Assembly: GCF_030848805.1 (NCBI RefSeq)
Contig: NC_092362.1
Coordinates: 124,001 to 188,000 of the forward strand
Origin: Temnothorax longispinosus
Taxonomy: Eukaryota; Arthropoda; Insecta; Hymenoptera; Formicidae
Direction: 5' to 3'
Length of the DNA: 64,000 nt
Every line of letters begins with the position of its first letter. Position 1 is the first letter of the stretch. Under the pieces are notes generated by a model. The model was given only the letters and a program-made list of their open reading frames with translations, did no database searches and was not told the DNA's origin. Both the position numbers and the translations under genes were made by a program. Below are positions 23,628-35,805 of the stretch, piece by piece.

Positions 23628-23705
23628 CACGTGCATGGAAAGCGCCCCATTACGCACGCTACGCGTGCGTGATAGACCACTTTCCAGGCACTTGCAACAT
23701 AAAAT
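23628..23705. repeat. Imperfect hairpin downstream of NDUFAF2
   Basis: gcaacacgtgcatggaaag and a diverged reverse complement (ctttccaggcacttgcaac) flank an inner acgcacgctacgcgtgcgt, which is itself palindromic. Probably a small structured 3' UTR segment or repeat remnant; no further assignment. Confidence 0.4.
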
Positions 23706-23781
23706 AGGGAGTGTAAATCGTGTGTAAAGATGAAAATTCCCGGGTGCGGTTACCGACACTTGTTACACAAATAACTATTCT

Positions 23782-23883
23782 ATTTATGCAATAAAGAATT
23801 TAGCAGAATTCCCAGGGAATGGTTTTAAAACAATTTATGCAATAAAGAATTTAACAGAATTCCCAGGGAATGGTTTTAAAACA
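23782..23883. repeat. 51-bp tandem duplication carrying poly(A) signals
   Basis: Two adjacent 51-bp copies (23782-23832 and 23833-23883) differ at only about one base. Each contains AATAAA (23790-23795 and 23841-23846) and cagaattcccagggaatgg. Located ~220 bp beyond the NDUFAF2 stop, the duplication would double that gene's candidate cleavage signals. Confidence 0.85.
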
Positions 23884-24640
23884 ATTATGAAAAAGTTGTT
23901 TGTTCTTTAACATAGATGATAACATAGGTTTATATTAGAAATTTTAGACCATTCAGAGGGGATGAATGGGAATTAACGCTTCATGAGAATTGAGATTTGA
24001 CACTTTAAAGGATTCTTCCTATAAGACTTAAAATCAGAATGATTAAAATTGAACGCACAGTTCAGGATATTAAACCGTTAAGCCTTACGTGAGTCACTCT
24101 GTATATGTAAAATGATTTATTATTAATATTCTATTCTTTTCTATACATGTAAATGAAGATCTATCGCTTTCATATACAATCATTCTCGGCGCAAAATTAT
24201 AACAAAAGGTACTATATACTGGGTAGGTGTACGAAATATTCATTTCTCGATATACTCTACGACTCTAAGTTTGCAATTGCGGTTGCCCGTGATACGAAAC
24301 GAATAACGTAGATAGGGTATAAAGTTTCGTTTTACATGAGGGGAGGAAAAAAGAAGTTGAACGTATGACATTCTAAATCACATTTGATAAACTTGAATTA
24401 TCTTCTGCTCCAGATCGCGCTGTGCAGTTTCTAATTACATTTTGCGACTTGGTTACTACAAACTTACGATTGGAGCCGTGATCGTGTGACTTTTTTGACT
24501 GCCCAACGCGTGATTCTAAGATTTCGTTATAAATAGTAGTTTAAACAATAAAAATCAAGCTGTCAGTCAACGTCAAGTTTCTCTTATACGAATTAAATTG
24601 ATAAAAACTTAATGCATAGCAAACGAGAGCATTCTGCGCA
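23884..24640. other. Intergenic sequence between convergent NDUFAF2 and hfp
   Basis: AT-rich, with no coding signal. It should contain the hfp 3' UTR on the minus strand; reverse-strand AATAAA occurs near 24115-24125. Confidence 0.35.
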
Positions 24641-27600
24641 TCAACCAGAAAAATCACTATTATCAAACAGGGCTTGATCGTACAGTTCTCCCTTGACCAG
24701 TCGTCCGCCGAAATAACGACCGTTCAGCGAATCTCTTGCTCGTTCCGCTTCTGAAAATATGAAAATCAATTCGATAATTATGACAGACTGTTAATACATA
24801 TGCGATACGTATATATTACAGGGCGATCTCTAGATTATTTCATATTCGGAAAGTACGATCAATTTGGAACACCCTGTGTATATATAAGTATATCTTTACC
24901 GTTCATTTCGGCGAATTCGACGAATATCTTTACGATGACTTCCGCGTTTTCGTCATCCTCGGACTGTCTCTCCTTATAAATAATAACCCGTACGACCACA
25001 CCGAACTTGGAGCACTCGTCCTGAATCTCCTCCTGTAGGGTCTCGTCCACATCCTCCGGTGCCACCATATTTCTTAAAATAACGACTCGGGACTCAACTT
25101 TACGCATAAGCTTCTGCATGACGAGATGACGCGCGCTCTGGCCCTTGATTGACATATTCTCTTGCTGCTGCAACGTCTGTGGTTCCGTTTCCTCTAAGAG
25201 TTTCTTCTGTAATTCTTCCTGTTGTTTCTGATGAGCCGCTTGTTCCTGCGCTCGCCTCATAATATCGGAATTTGCAGTTGTTGTAACTGGTATCTAACGA
25301 GCAATTAGATTTTTCATAATTGGCACGTTAAAGATTCATTTTTTTTTTTTATTTCGATGCTTTTTATTCTAATATATTGGTAAAATACTTACAACTGGCG
25401 TGCCGACAATTGTAGGCGCGACAACAGCAGGAGGTGGTATAACGACCGGTTGGCCAGGAATCGGTTGGATAATAGCGGGCGGTCGCGTTAAGGTTTGCGG
25501 TATGGCTATGCCGGGTGGAGGTATCACTGGCGCTACTGTTGCCACCGTTGGTGGTGCCATTATCGCTGCAGGTGCTATAGTAGGTCGTACTACGCCAGGA
25601 AGCGCTGTAACAGAAACAATGGTAAAGATGTAAATATAAAAGTGATCGCTCTTTCTCTTGCAACACTTGAATTCGATGTAGATGTAAAAATTACGAACTT
25701 TGATTCAGGATCGGTGGTGCGGCAGCCCCAAGTTTAGTGAGACCTAACGCGACCGCGTTACTGGCAACCGCGTCCATCGCTTGAATCTTTGCTGTCGCGG
25801 CTGCTGCGGCCACCGCGGCCGCAGTCGGCATCATGCTAGTACCACTGGGTGGTCCCATGAGTGCATTCGGCGGCGTTATGGCTCTCCCTACTCTCAAATA
25901 CTGGCCACCCAAATCGAACAAGTTCATGGAGGCGATGGCCTCCAGCGCAGCTTGCATTGTCTCGTACTCGATAAAGCCGTAACCTTTGTGTCGATGGGGC
26001 GAACTGCCTTGTGCAAGTTTGCAATATGTGATCGGTCCGAATGCCTCGAAAACTGACTTGATGTCGTCTTCCGTCAGGTCTTGGTGTATCGACGCGATAT
26101 AAATGCGATTATAATGTTTGCTCTCCTCAGTGATCTCGTCGATCACAGATTGCGCTTGTGGCATATTGGATGGACGTCCCACGACCTAAGGTAAATGAGA
26201 TAACGGCTAAGATGTATTCTTTAGCGTTGTGTCAACATGCAAAATTATTTAAATAACTAATTTTACTAGTTTCAATTAATTTTTTAAATAAATATACAAC
26301 ATAGAATATGTGTGATGGGATGTAATTCAATAAAATGAACTCAAAGTAATGTACACATAGTAAAAGTATACTAATGAATTAAGATTTTCGAGCAAATTGC
26401 AGTTTAGACGCAATTCGCTCGAAGATCGTAGGTATTGGACTAAATAAAAATTTGCCGACCTCCGGCGGGATGATAGGATTGCTGGGGGACAGGAAATTCG
26501 TTATATAGGTACGTCCTGCTACCTTGATGTTGCGGCCACCGATCATGACACCGTTCATTTGCTCCAAAGCAAGTTGCGCGGCTTCGGGTATCTCGTATTC
26601 GACAAAGGCGAAGCCCTTGTGCTTCTGCGTAACGGGATCCCAAGACATATTGATGGACTTGATCGGTCCGAATGGCAAGAAAGCTTGCCTGATTGTATCT
26701 TCTTTCAACTCAAAACTGATGCTGCCCACATAAACCCTGTCATACAATTATATATTATTAATATTGATATTACTTAATGTAATTGTAGTTTCTCGCTAAC
26801 AATATTCAATTTTATTCGAATTTCCACATATATGTCATTTGCATTAGAATTTCAAAAAGCATATTTAATTTATATTAATAGAATATTATATATCTCTAAT
26901 ATTAAAATATTCATTTAATTGTTATAAATTGTGCAAAAACAACGATATTAATAACAGACATTGATTCAAAGATTGTTGCATATATCTATCAACATATTTT
27001 ATAAAATTTACAAAGAAATATTGCACATAGAAATAATATTCTATAAAGTTTTTACAAGTGATTAAGAATATATTTATTTAATTCACAATCTGATACAAAA
27101 ATAATATTTTTTTATTCTCATATAGCATAATCTACATATTTCATATAAAAAAATAAAAAAAAATTCCTGTTTATTATGGCCTAATGTAATAAATTTTTGC
27201 TAATATATTATTTTTATGCTTAAAAATTACCCCAATATTATAATAAGAGACTATGAGATAAGAAAATCATTACTAACAGGAATTAATATGATGATGCTGT
27301 GAAAAGGAACGATGTACATGTATAGGAAGTATAATGACCAACTTATTTGCTCCAGGACGTCTGAGGACAATGGATAACATTAAAAGCTACAGGGAACTAA
27401 TTTCTGTAATTTGTTAATGTGACTGGAAAACTTATAGATATCCTTTTAGAGTTAAAAATAGAGAAAATATTTATAACTCTGTAATAGTGGCTTCTCTAAT
27501 TTCATACACTTTACAACTTAATTACTAAAAATATAAAACCAATAGGTGTTTTGTAAAAAAAAAAATTAATCAACGTTTGAGTATAATTCTCTTGAGCTAG

Positions 27601-29615
27601 GTCTTGCACACGGAAGTTTCGACGATTGAGACAAAGAACAAACAAACCTGCACATGAGAGCGAGAGCCTGCTGTCTTTGCACCTGATTCCGTTGACTAGC
27701 CATTTGCTGCAACACAAAGTACCAAAGGCCTTCTATTGATATCCCTCCCCCATTTACAATACATCTCATTGAGTCAAGTAATCCCTGAAGCTCTTTTACC
27801 ATTTTTCCAACTTCTTTGCTCGACTTCTTCAGTTATCGGAAACACGCATTGACGTTACTCTTAATGCTACAAAAGCATCTAAGCAAATCAGAATTTTAAG
27901 AAAATGTATCAATTTTTCTAATAAAAATAATTATTAATTTATATAATTTGTAAAGTTTATAAAAACTTATGAAAATTTATAAAATTTACATAAGACAAAT
28001 TTGATGATTTGTATATCGAATGTTTCAGAGCAATTTTAATATTTCTCTCTTTTTATTTGCTGCATTTTTTAATAAATTCGGAGTAGTTTTTGCGCCACTC
28101 TTATTTTTCGAAACAGAGAAGACGAAGTAGTCGAGCTCAGAAGAATCGTTTAAATCATCTGAAGATTCATGCATTCATGAAAACTTATCCAGCTTCGCAT
28201 TGTACAGCTCTGCTCCCGCCGACTATACTATCACAAATTATATCTAACCTTTTCTTATGGTAGCAACTCGGGAATATGTTTAGGAGTGTTCGACCATAAG
28301 GCGGATTTATCGTTTCTTTCTTGATCTGATGACACTAACCTGCACATTAGCAATAAAACTTGCTGCCGCAGGACCAACTTATTTTTCTGCGGGGAGAAAA
28401 AAATGAGCCAATCAGAATTTAATCTTAATGTTCATTTTTTTAGAGTATCTGTATAGTAATTGACTCGGCGGGATGAGCTATATATTAAATATTTCAGAAT
28501 TCTATACGATATTATTCTATATATTACAATTACATAATCGGCAAAGGAGCTGAATAGAGAAAACTATTTATATATATAAATAAAGTATATCATGCAAACG
28601 AAATTTCATATACGTTAAACTTAATCACCGAATTAGCTAATCAGCAGCTTATTTTATGGACGAGTAAAGAGCTACACGTAATACTATATTCAACAAATTT
28701 ATGAAAGATGGAAAAACTAGTTTTGAAATGTAATATTCCAATAGATAACATTTAATAATTTTATCACAAATTTTGATCACTTTTTCGCAATAAGCAAATT
28801 CGGTGATTTTCATGCATGTACATCCATTATGCATTCTTATATGTAAACATCGGATTTTTTTATATAGATTGTTAGAAGAGAGCAATTAATAACTAAAAGA
28901 TTTAAGTTACTTATAATATCTAACATACTTGTACTGTAAAATATGTTAGATATTATAAATAACCTAAATTTAGTTATTAATTACTCTTTTCCACCAATCT
29001 GCATATGAAAAACCTGTCTATAAGAAATATAAAATATTTTATTTAAAAAAAAAAAAAAAAAAAAATTGTTATGATGGTTGAATTAATAATTATACATTGA
29101 ACATAATTGTGTCTATAAAAAGTGTAGTTATAATATTATAATGTTAAATTTTATGAATGGCATAATGGAGCAAAGATTGACAATTAAATGTGAGCAAAGT
29201 TGACAACTTTTTTAAAAGTTACCTGTTGTTGATGGGCCAAGGTCTGCTTCATGAGGACCATCTTAATGCTTTGCTCCATCGCATACTTCTTCGCTCTATT
29301 TACAGTGTCTTGTTGCTCGGAAGTAATTTTCGGTAGACCAGCTCCTAATATTCCAGGCAGTGTCAGATATTTGGCGCCAGGTCCTGTAAAATCACGAAAT
29401 AGAAAAATGTGTAAGTCAGATATCTGAGGCAATTCAAAGCAATAAAGAATATTTAGTCATATCAGATCTTATCAGCAAAATGTCCATTTGATCTTGGTTG
29501 TCAACGCTCAATATTACTTGAATTGGACTGACTTAGATAAATTAATGTCACTATTAATATGATACATCATTTCTCTAAGATAAATTGGATGAAATAAAAA
29601 GATTAAAGATAATAA

Positions 29616-29666
<51 letters not shown>

Positions 29667-32600
29667 ACATTATACGTACCAGCAACGACTTGGCCGATTT
29701 GATTGAGATCATATATGGGGCCTGATAAGAACTCTGATGCATTTCCTATAAAGAAATTATGCATTAGACAGTTGGCATTAAGGATGGATATAGAAGTATT
29801 AATGATATTTCAAACATTTCATTTTTAAATAGAATCAGTTACGCCACCAAGTTATTTCTTAATGATTCAATCGATGGATTAAGGATTACTTTCTTTCTCT
29901 CGTTAGCAAATTGGGTGGCCATTTATTTCACATTTTTAGAATCCAATTCGTGAAAACTCTTTTTTTCATTATTTAATGTAAAAATAACTGCTGTCTCAGC
30001 AATCAGACGTTTGTTTTAACCAATCTTTGGGGAAAACATTTATATATGTACAGATTCGTACACGGAGATGTATAACAGCTGGATGACCTATTTCCCTAGG
30101 CTAGTAAAACTTCTATTAGTCGCATTGATGTATGCGGGCGCATTATTCTTATTCGTATTGTGGAATATCTTTCTTAACACGGGAGTACCGTGACGCCATG
30201 CCAGAAGCTGCTATGATAAAACCGTCCTCCAAACTGTAAGTTCACAGAAATTAAAACGATCAAGGAATATTACAACTCTTTTAATAAATATGGTTGTATG
30301 GGTGTGTGTTGATGTGTGCATGTGGATGTATTGTAGAGATATGTATGCAAAATGTATATATGAAAACCATATATTTATGCAAACATCGAAACGAAGAAGT
30401 ATCTCTCGTTTGATGCATGCTATTGGAAGAAACAGAGCGTAGATTGTACGAAGACCACAAGATAAGAAATTTTGTCAGAAACGATACGACTTGTAAGAGA
30501 AAATAGATGGACCGAACATTATTCGTATGCATTAAACTTTGATAAAAATTAGTCATTAGCCGAGGAGTGTCTTATTTAAATTTGAGCTTTAAGTACTGTT
30601 TGCACAATCAGCCCCAAAAATCAGACTAGTCATAATTAGATTAGGTTTCATAACCAATTTGGTCTGCTAGTCTCTGAAACAGAAATCAGAAACAGAAAAA
30701 CAGAAGTCAGTTCGACTTTTTCATGAATTAAAAAAGGCTCTTAAAGTTTTGTGCGATCATTCGATTTACAGCTAACCGTGTTCTGGGCTGAGCAATGACG
30801 GTTGTGCGCAAATTATCCGAGATTGAGGCGACGCACAAATCTGTAAGCACAAAGCAAAGGAGAATACTCTCAGTGCATTTTCTGCGCCATATTCTTAGTC
30901 TTTGCCTTCTCCAACCTACCACTTTTCAACCTAACAAATTTTCACGTAGCAATGGCGAGATCTTTAAATGCGGATACGTGAATTTCTTTTCTTTTTCCAC
31001 GATTAATATCCAGAATGCGATTACTCAACGGTTCAACGTCACGTAATACTAAATCGCATTTGCGGTCAATTTCTTTTTTTCACTCGCATCGCCTACATGC
31101 ACACTCGGACATCGTTATAACATGTCTCGAATTAGCGCGTATATACTGCTTAGCGATGGCAGAATAAAATGTCAAGACGAAGGCGTAACGGGAGTGGATA
31201 TCACGTTCTCATCATGTCATATTTGAAAGGGATTCAATTAGAATCTCTAAGCCACATCCATGGCTATATCGACGTCCAAGTGTTGGGACTTATCGACATT
31301 ATCACCTAATGCAAATATAATATAAATGCATGTTCGATAGATATATGACAAATTTAATATATACACCCTTCGCCATTGCCACTCCCGATTACGAGCCTCT
31401 AGATACGTTGATATTTGCAGGTAGAGGTATCACTCTTTTGACAGTAATATCTCCACGAGATAATCATATACATAAAAAAAATGTCTCTTAATCGTTATTA
31501 TGCCGTACATATTGATAAAGATAAGATTTCACATATTATTGTTCACAACGGTGGAATTAAAGTGGCGCCTATCCTCCGAAAGAGGCTCATAATCAGGAAC
31601 AGAGAAACTCTAAGCCCTAAAATGCTGACCTATCTAAAGTATGCATCGTACTCGGCAATAGATACGGTATCAGTGGGAGTTTGTTAAACTCTGATTTGTT
31701 CTGTTCAACGAATGTAGTCTTTCATTGTTTGGCGCACGTTCATGATCACAGCTCAGTCGTAGGCCACGGATTCTGTACTGTCTCTCCGCTGTAACATCTC
31801 AGAACAGAAGGACAACCATACATTAGTGTGATTTAGGCGCCATACAGTCATCATCTATTTACCCTAGCCTACCGAAAATTTTATGCTCAAAACTGCTTCT
31901 GAATAGACGCATTCTGCAGTTTTATAGAGTATGGCAGCATTTTTTTAAAGAGAAAACTAGCACCTGAGTGTCCTAAGTAGCTATTGTACGCATTTCCACG
32001 TCATGTTCTCGTTCTTAATACACATATTACACTTGCTGTCGTTTCTCTGTCTCATTGCGTTTCCCACTAACAAAGTTATGTATATAATATCGTAGTTATC
32101 ACAGGCATAACGGCTATCTGGCTGCATTAGCAATTTACCTTCCACTTTGGCCTTCTTCGCCGGTGGCTCCGCACTGTTTTGTGACGTCGGTGCCTGCAAA
32201 CAAAAACAAACCTAATGTAACATAAAGTAAGATCGACAATTGACAATTTTATCTGTATTATAAATTCCGCTGTATTATAAATGTTTGCCATATCCTAACA
32301 ATTTGTCAGTGGATTTGAACAGAATACCATGACAGATTAGCGTCAACCAAGTCCACATCGAGCTCGCATTTTATCAGAAAGCAGATTGCCAGCAGAAACC
32401 AAACAGAATTTTATAACCATTTAAATAAAAAGTATCATTTAAATAAAATCACGAAATAGCAGATTCTGTTAATTTAATAATCTACCACACCATGTTCTGC
32501 TAACTGAGAGATTCTATTTCTATTAACATTCTTACATAAAATCTGCAAAATCTATTTTTGACATATTCGTCTGGGTAGCAAGCAGTGTTGGCGACACGCT

Positions 32601-33128
32601 GGCAGTTCACCAGCAGTTTTTAACAGACCATTTCAGTAAATCGACATCAATTACATCCGCTTTGAACCTGCGTTCTCCACTCAATGTAATCTAACAACAA
32701 AAACCAAATAGAATCCGAACATACATAATAGAAGAAAATGAAATAAAACATCATTTAAATGATCACAATAGATTCTGCTTAGCTTTCGCATTCAATCTAC
32801 CTATCCTATTCCACCAGCAGATTATCCTCTACATTTTCATGGACATTCTGCCAATGAAATTTACAGCGGACAACTTTGCAAGATTTGTTCTCGGTAGATT
32901 TGGTTATCTGGACGCATTTCTCTCTCGGCCTGGCGCCGTGCCGTCCGACGTCGCGCGAGAAAAGTCGGACGCGACGCGGCCGACGATCGGCAAGCCGCGT
33001 CGGCGAAAGTCGGAGTACGATCGCCATTACGCTGCCGAAGGGTTAGCCGCGGTCGTCGCTCGCTGCGTTTCCCGTGGGCGTTCCTCGCGCGGAAGGGACT
33101 CGCTCACCATAGCCATTGTTCCATTCAT
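24641..33128 (-). CDS. hfp: Poly(U)-binding splicing factor half pint / PUF60
   Basis: RNA-binding splicing factor that acts with U2AF at 3' splice sites. Exons in frame: 33108-33128, 32139-32193, 29680-29745, 29223-29383, 27648-27706, 26523-26736, 25699-26185, 25393-25604, 24900-25293 and 24641-24750, giving 592 aa (human ~559). Seen: a KKYAMEQSIKMVLMKQTLAH helix; RRM1 beginning RVYVGSISFELKEDTIRQAF with RNP1 KGFAFVEYE; RRM2 with RIYIASIHQDLTEDDIKSVF and KGYGFIEYE; an Ala-rich segment; a Pro/Ile-rich linker; and a C-terminal U2AF-homology motif containing the R-x-F loop in NGRYFGGRLVKGELYDQ. The first coding exon (M-N-G-T-M-A-M) is my choice from a good GTGAGC donor and phase. A longer in-frame start at 33281 is possible. 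The donor at 25698 (GTTCGT) is weak but required by frame. An alternative to exon 27648-27706 exists at 28340-28386. Confidence 0.93.
28340..28386 (-). CDS. hfp: Alternative (probably mutually exclusive) hfp exon
   Basis: A strong pyrimidine tract and acceptor (tttttttctccccgcag), 47 nt, then a GTTAGT donor. In phase 0 it reads KNKLVLRQQVLLLMC plus two bases. The exon at 27648-27706 has the same phases (0 in, 2 out) and ends with the matching ALALMC plus AG. Both lead into RRM1 (R-V-Y-V-G). Including both would keep frame only in part (phase 2 does not join phase 0), which argues for mutually exclusive use. Either changes the linker before RRM1 by 15-19 residues, the site where human PUF60 also varies by splicing. 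Confidence 0.65.
28832..29032. repeat. Foldback MITE-like element in an hfp intron
   Basis: The core arms (about 28876-28923 and 28926-28990) are near-perfect inverted repeats (acttataatatctaacata / tatgttagatattataaat). Weaker pairing extends ~40 bp outward on both sides. A poly(A) run of ~20 follows. It lies between the alternative hfp exon and the upstream constitutive exon. Confidence 0.6.
29626..29663. repeat. (TA)n microsatellite
   Basis: About 18 uninterrupted TA units close to the hfp exon at 29680. Confidence 0.95.
30068..30193 (+). CDS. Candidate 41-aa single-pass membrane micropeptide
   Basis: An ATG at 30068 opens 41 codons to TGA at 30191-30193, on the strand opposite hfp and within its intron 29746-32138. 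The product starts MYNSWMTYFPRLVKLL and has one hydrophobic segment (about residues 11-36, including VALMYAGALFLFVLW) preceded by basic residues, so it could be a membrane-anchored peptide. About 90 nt after the stop, AATAAA (near 30284) is followed at once by a GT-rich stretch (ggttgtatgggtgtgtgttg), the arrangement of a working cleavage site. No family is recognised, and no promoter or intron was identified. It may be chance. Confidence 0.4.
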   Translation: MYNSWMTYFPRLVKLLLVALMYAGALFLFVLWNIFLNTGVP

Positions 33129-33622
33129 CGTTCCTCGTGAGCCGTTTCGGGGACGGAAGAGGACCTCGGGATCTGCCGTAAATTCCTGATGAAACCCGCG
33201 AAACGCGCGACGAGTCACTTCGCGGGACGATGCGCCTCTTCTTTGCGGAAGTACCGCGCGCCGGAAGTGCACGGAATGCACCGCCGCGCCACTTTTCCCC
33301 CGTTCCCCGTTGAGCGCCCGTCGGACGGCACCGCGGAATCGCGGTAGAATTATTTACATTTGCGTATTTTTGTTTATTTATTCGCTCGTTCACACCGCGC
33401 GAAAAAATGCGACTTGAGGGCAACTGAGGGGAAAGAGAAACGAGAGCGTCCCGCGGGCGTGAGGTGAGCGTCGAGCGATTTGACTCGAGCGGTGCGCGAT
33501 CCGTGACAGCCTTCAGGGCGGTCGTCGATTCGCGCTCGTGGTTAGGATTCGAATGGCTCGTGGTGGGTCGCTCCTTTTTTTCTCGCCCGGTTCGCTTCTC
33601 GCACACGCTTGACACGCTCGGG
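33129..33622. promoter_or_regulatory. Bidirectional promoter of hfp and SMYD5
   Basis: 494 bp of GC/CpG-rich sequence between the divergent start codons of hfp (33128, minus) and SMYD5 (33623, plus). Open frames here lack domains. TSSs not determined. Confidence 0.5.
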
Positions 33623-35172
33623 ATGATCGACGACGAGGTTATGGCGGACAAGGGCTTCTTCATCAAAGTGGTGAACGACGAGAAGGTGAGGCGCGACTCC
33701 CGGATTACATCCGCATGCCATTTTCCATGATTCACCATGAAGCTCTCCTCTTTGTTCCCCCAAGAAACTCCCATGGATTATTAATTTACGTGTTCGCCTT
33801 TGCGAAGGGCAAAGGGCTGTTCTCCAATCGCGTGTTTAAAGAGGGGGACGTGATACTCGAGGAGCGGCCTGTGGCCTGCTGTCAGTTCCTGTGGAACTCG
33901 GAGTTTGGATACCTGGCGTGCGATCACTGCCTAAGGCCGCTGGAAACGGCGGAGGAGAACGTCCGCAGGCTGACGGGCAATTCGAGCTTCGTTGTGCCGC
34001 ACAAGGAGTGCTGCGAGATAAACAAGAGCTTGATAACCGAGTGCCCCTTGTGCGGAGTCAAGTATTGTAGCATAGAGTGCCAGAATGAAGCTTTTCAGAG
34101 GTAATTACAAGTCAAACTTTTACACGCTTGCTGCAGCTTTCAATCCTATGTGTTGTATTAACATGTTTGTTCATTCTTCTTCTTCTTTCAGGTATCACAG
34201 TACGTTGTGCCTGCAAGGGAGAGTCAAGGACGAGAGCCATCCTCTCAATCAGTTGTGCGAAACGTGGAAACAAATGCACTATCCACCTGAAAATGCGTCA
34301 ATCATGTTGCTAGCAAGGATGGTCGCTGTAGTTAATCAAGCGAACGACAAGGAGGAGGCTCTAGCAATGTTTTCACAGTTTTGTCATCGTACCGTCTCCA
34401 ACGACACGCACGAAATTGTACATTATCTGTTGGGGGAGAAGTTTGTGGGCCAAATCGACGTCCTTCAGCAAATGATGAAGGAGGCTCTCAATACCGAATA
34501 CACCGCACATGTATGTAATATATGTATATTATTGTTACACGTATTGTTACATTAATATTAATTGAAATTGTCGCTTTCAGTGGTTCACGCCGGACGGTTT
34601 TAGAAGTCTGTTAGCTTTAGTAGGAACAAACGGACAAGGAATTGGTACCAGTTCATTCAGCCGCTGGGTAAAGAACGTTTCCGCTTTAGAATTGCCCAAA
34701 GACGAGAGGATTTACATTGACAAGTTGATAGAGAGAATTTATGACGCCATGGACGAAGGTAGTTTTATCTATCTATATTCTTATAATTTATTTCTCTCCA
34801 GATGCCGCACTTAATAAAATATTTTTGTAACTTCTAAAAATTTATTTCGCAGCGGTAGGTCCGTTTTTAAATAATGAAGGGTCTGGACTGTACATTCTAC
34901 AGTCGTCGGTGAATCATAGCTGTGTACCAAATGCAGTCGTTGAGTTCCCTTATTCGAACAATACTTTAGTATTAAAAGCAATACGAGATATAAAAGTTGG
35001 CGAGGAAATCTGTACGAGTTACCTCGACGAGTGCCAGCTCGAAAGGAGTAGACATTCCAGGCAGCAGGCATTGAGTTCCATGTATTTGTTCGTTTGTCAC
35101 TGTGACAAATGCAAAGCGCAAGCGAACGATCCTGATGTGACGTCTGACGAGGAGGAATCCGATGAAGACTGA
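33623..35172 (+). CDS. SMYD5: SET and MYND domain-containing protein 5
   Basis: Lysine methyltransferase of the SMYD family (vertebrate SMYD5 is reported to act on histones and ribosomal protein). Exons in frame: 33623-33685, 33808-34100, 34192-34510, 34581-34758 and 34853-35172, giving 390 aa (human ~418). Seen in order: the SET-N segment KGKGLFSNRVFKEGDVI; a cysteine-rich MYND-like insert (CDHCLRPL...CPLCGVKYCSIEC); YPPENASIMLLARMVA; WFTPDGFRSLLALVGTNGQG, nearly identical to vertebrate SMYD5; the SET core NHSCVPNA and GEEICTSYLDECQLERSRHS; a post-SET CHCDKC; and an acidic C-terminus. The first in-frame ATG was used. A poly(A) signal AATAAA lies at 35351-35356. Confidence 0.95.
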
Positions 35173-35805
35173 TGAGTGCCGAGCCGAAGGTGCACAGGAA
35201 TAACGATACAGTTTTCATAATAAACAAGATACGAGATATATATCGAACAATATCTAACCCCCTTAATGGACAATTATCTCTAACGGATATCCTGTTACGC
35301 TTCAGTCGACTATCATACATACGGTACACCAAGTGAGCTTCATGTAAATCAATAAAGTAGCATGTAGGATGAACGTATCATTACACTTGAATAAACTTTT
35401 AACAAACGTACTTTATTATTAATGTAACAGAGGCTTTTAATGGCACACATTTCTATGTAACAACAAAATTATACAATAAATTTAATACAATGTTCTGCAC
35501 TCTGTTTTCATCTTCACTAGTTTGAACTCGAAGGGCTGACTTTTTAATCGTTAATTTTTCTCGCTGCTCTTTCATTACAATGTACTTTACTCAAATTTAA
35601 ATATTAGTTACATTATGTCAGAGTATGTACAATTTTAGTCTATATAATCTTATTATTTTATACACGATTGTTGATTATATTAATTTTGCAGCTTTACGCA
35701 TCGTTACTATTTAGCAAATTAATATCTAACACTTTTTTACAGCTGATATAAACAATATGCAGGCACTGCGTGCATGAAATACTTAATTTTGTTACCATAA
35801 GAAAT
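35173..35805. other. Convergent 3' region of SMYD5 and CENPN
   Basis: AT-rich, no coding signal. Contains SMYD5 poly(A) signals at 35351-35356 and near 35389, and presumably the CENPN 3' UTR on the other strand. Confidence 0.4.

Noticed and set aside
32397..32830. Degenerate direct repeat of ~300 bp (aaccaaacagaat / aaccaaatagaat blocks) in the first hfp intron
   Set aside because: Only short scattered matches could be aligned by eye; not enough to claim a real repeat without a computed alignment.
33043..33774. 243-codon minus-strand ORF over the hfp/SMYD5 promoter
   Set aside because: It overlaps the SMYD5 first exon antisense in CpG-rich DNA and lacks any recognised domain; the hfp first exon fits a different frame.
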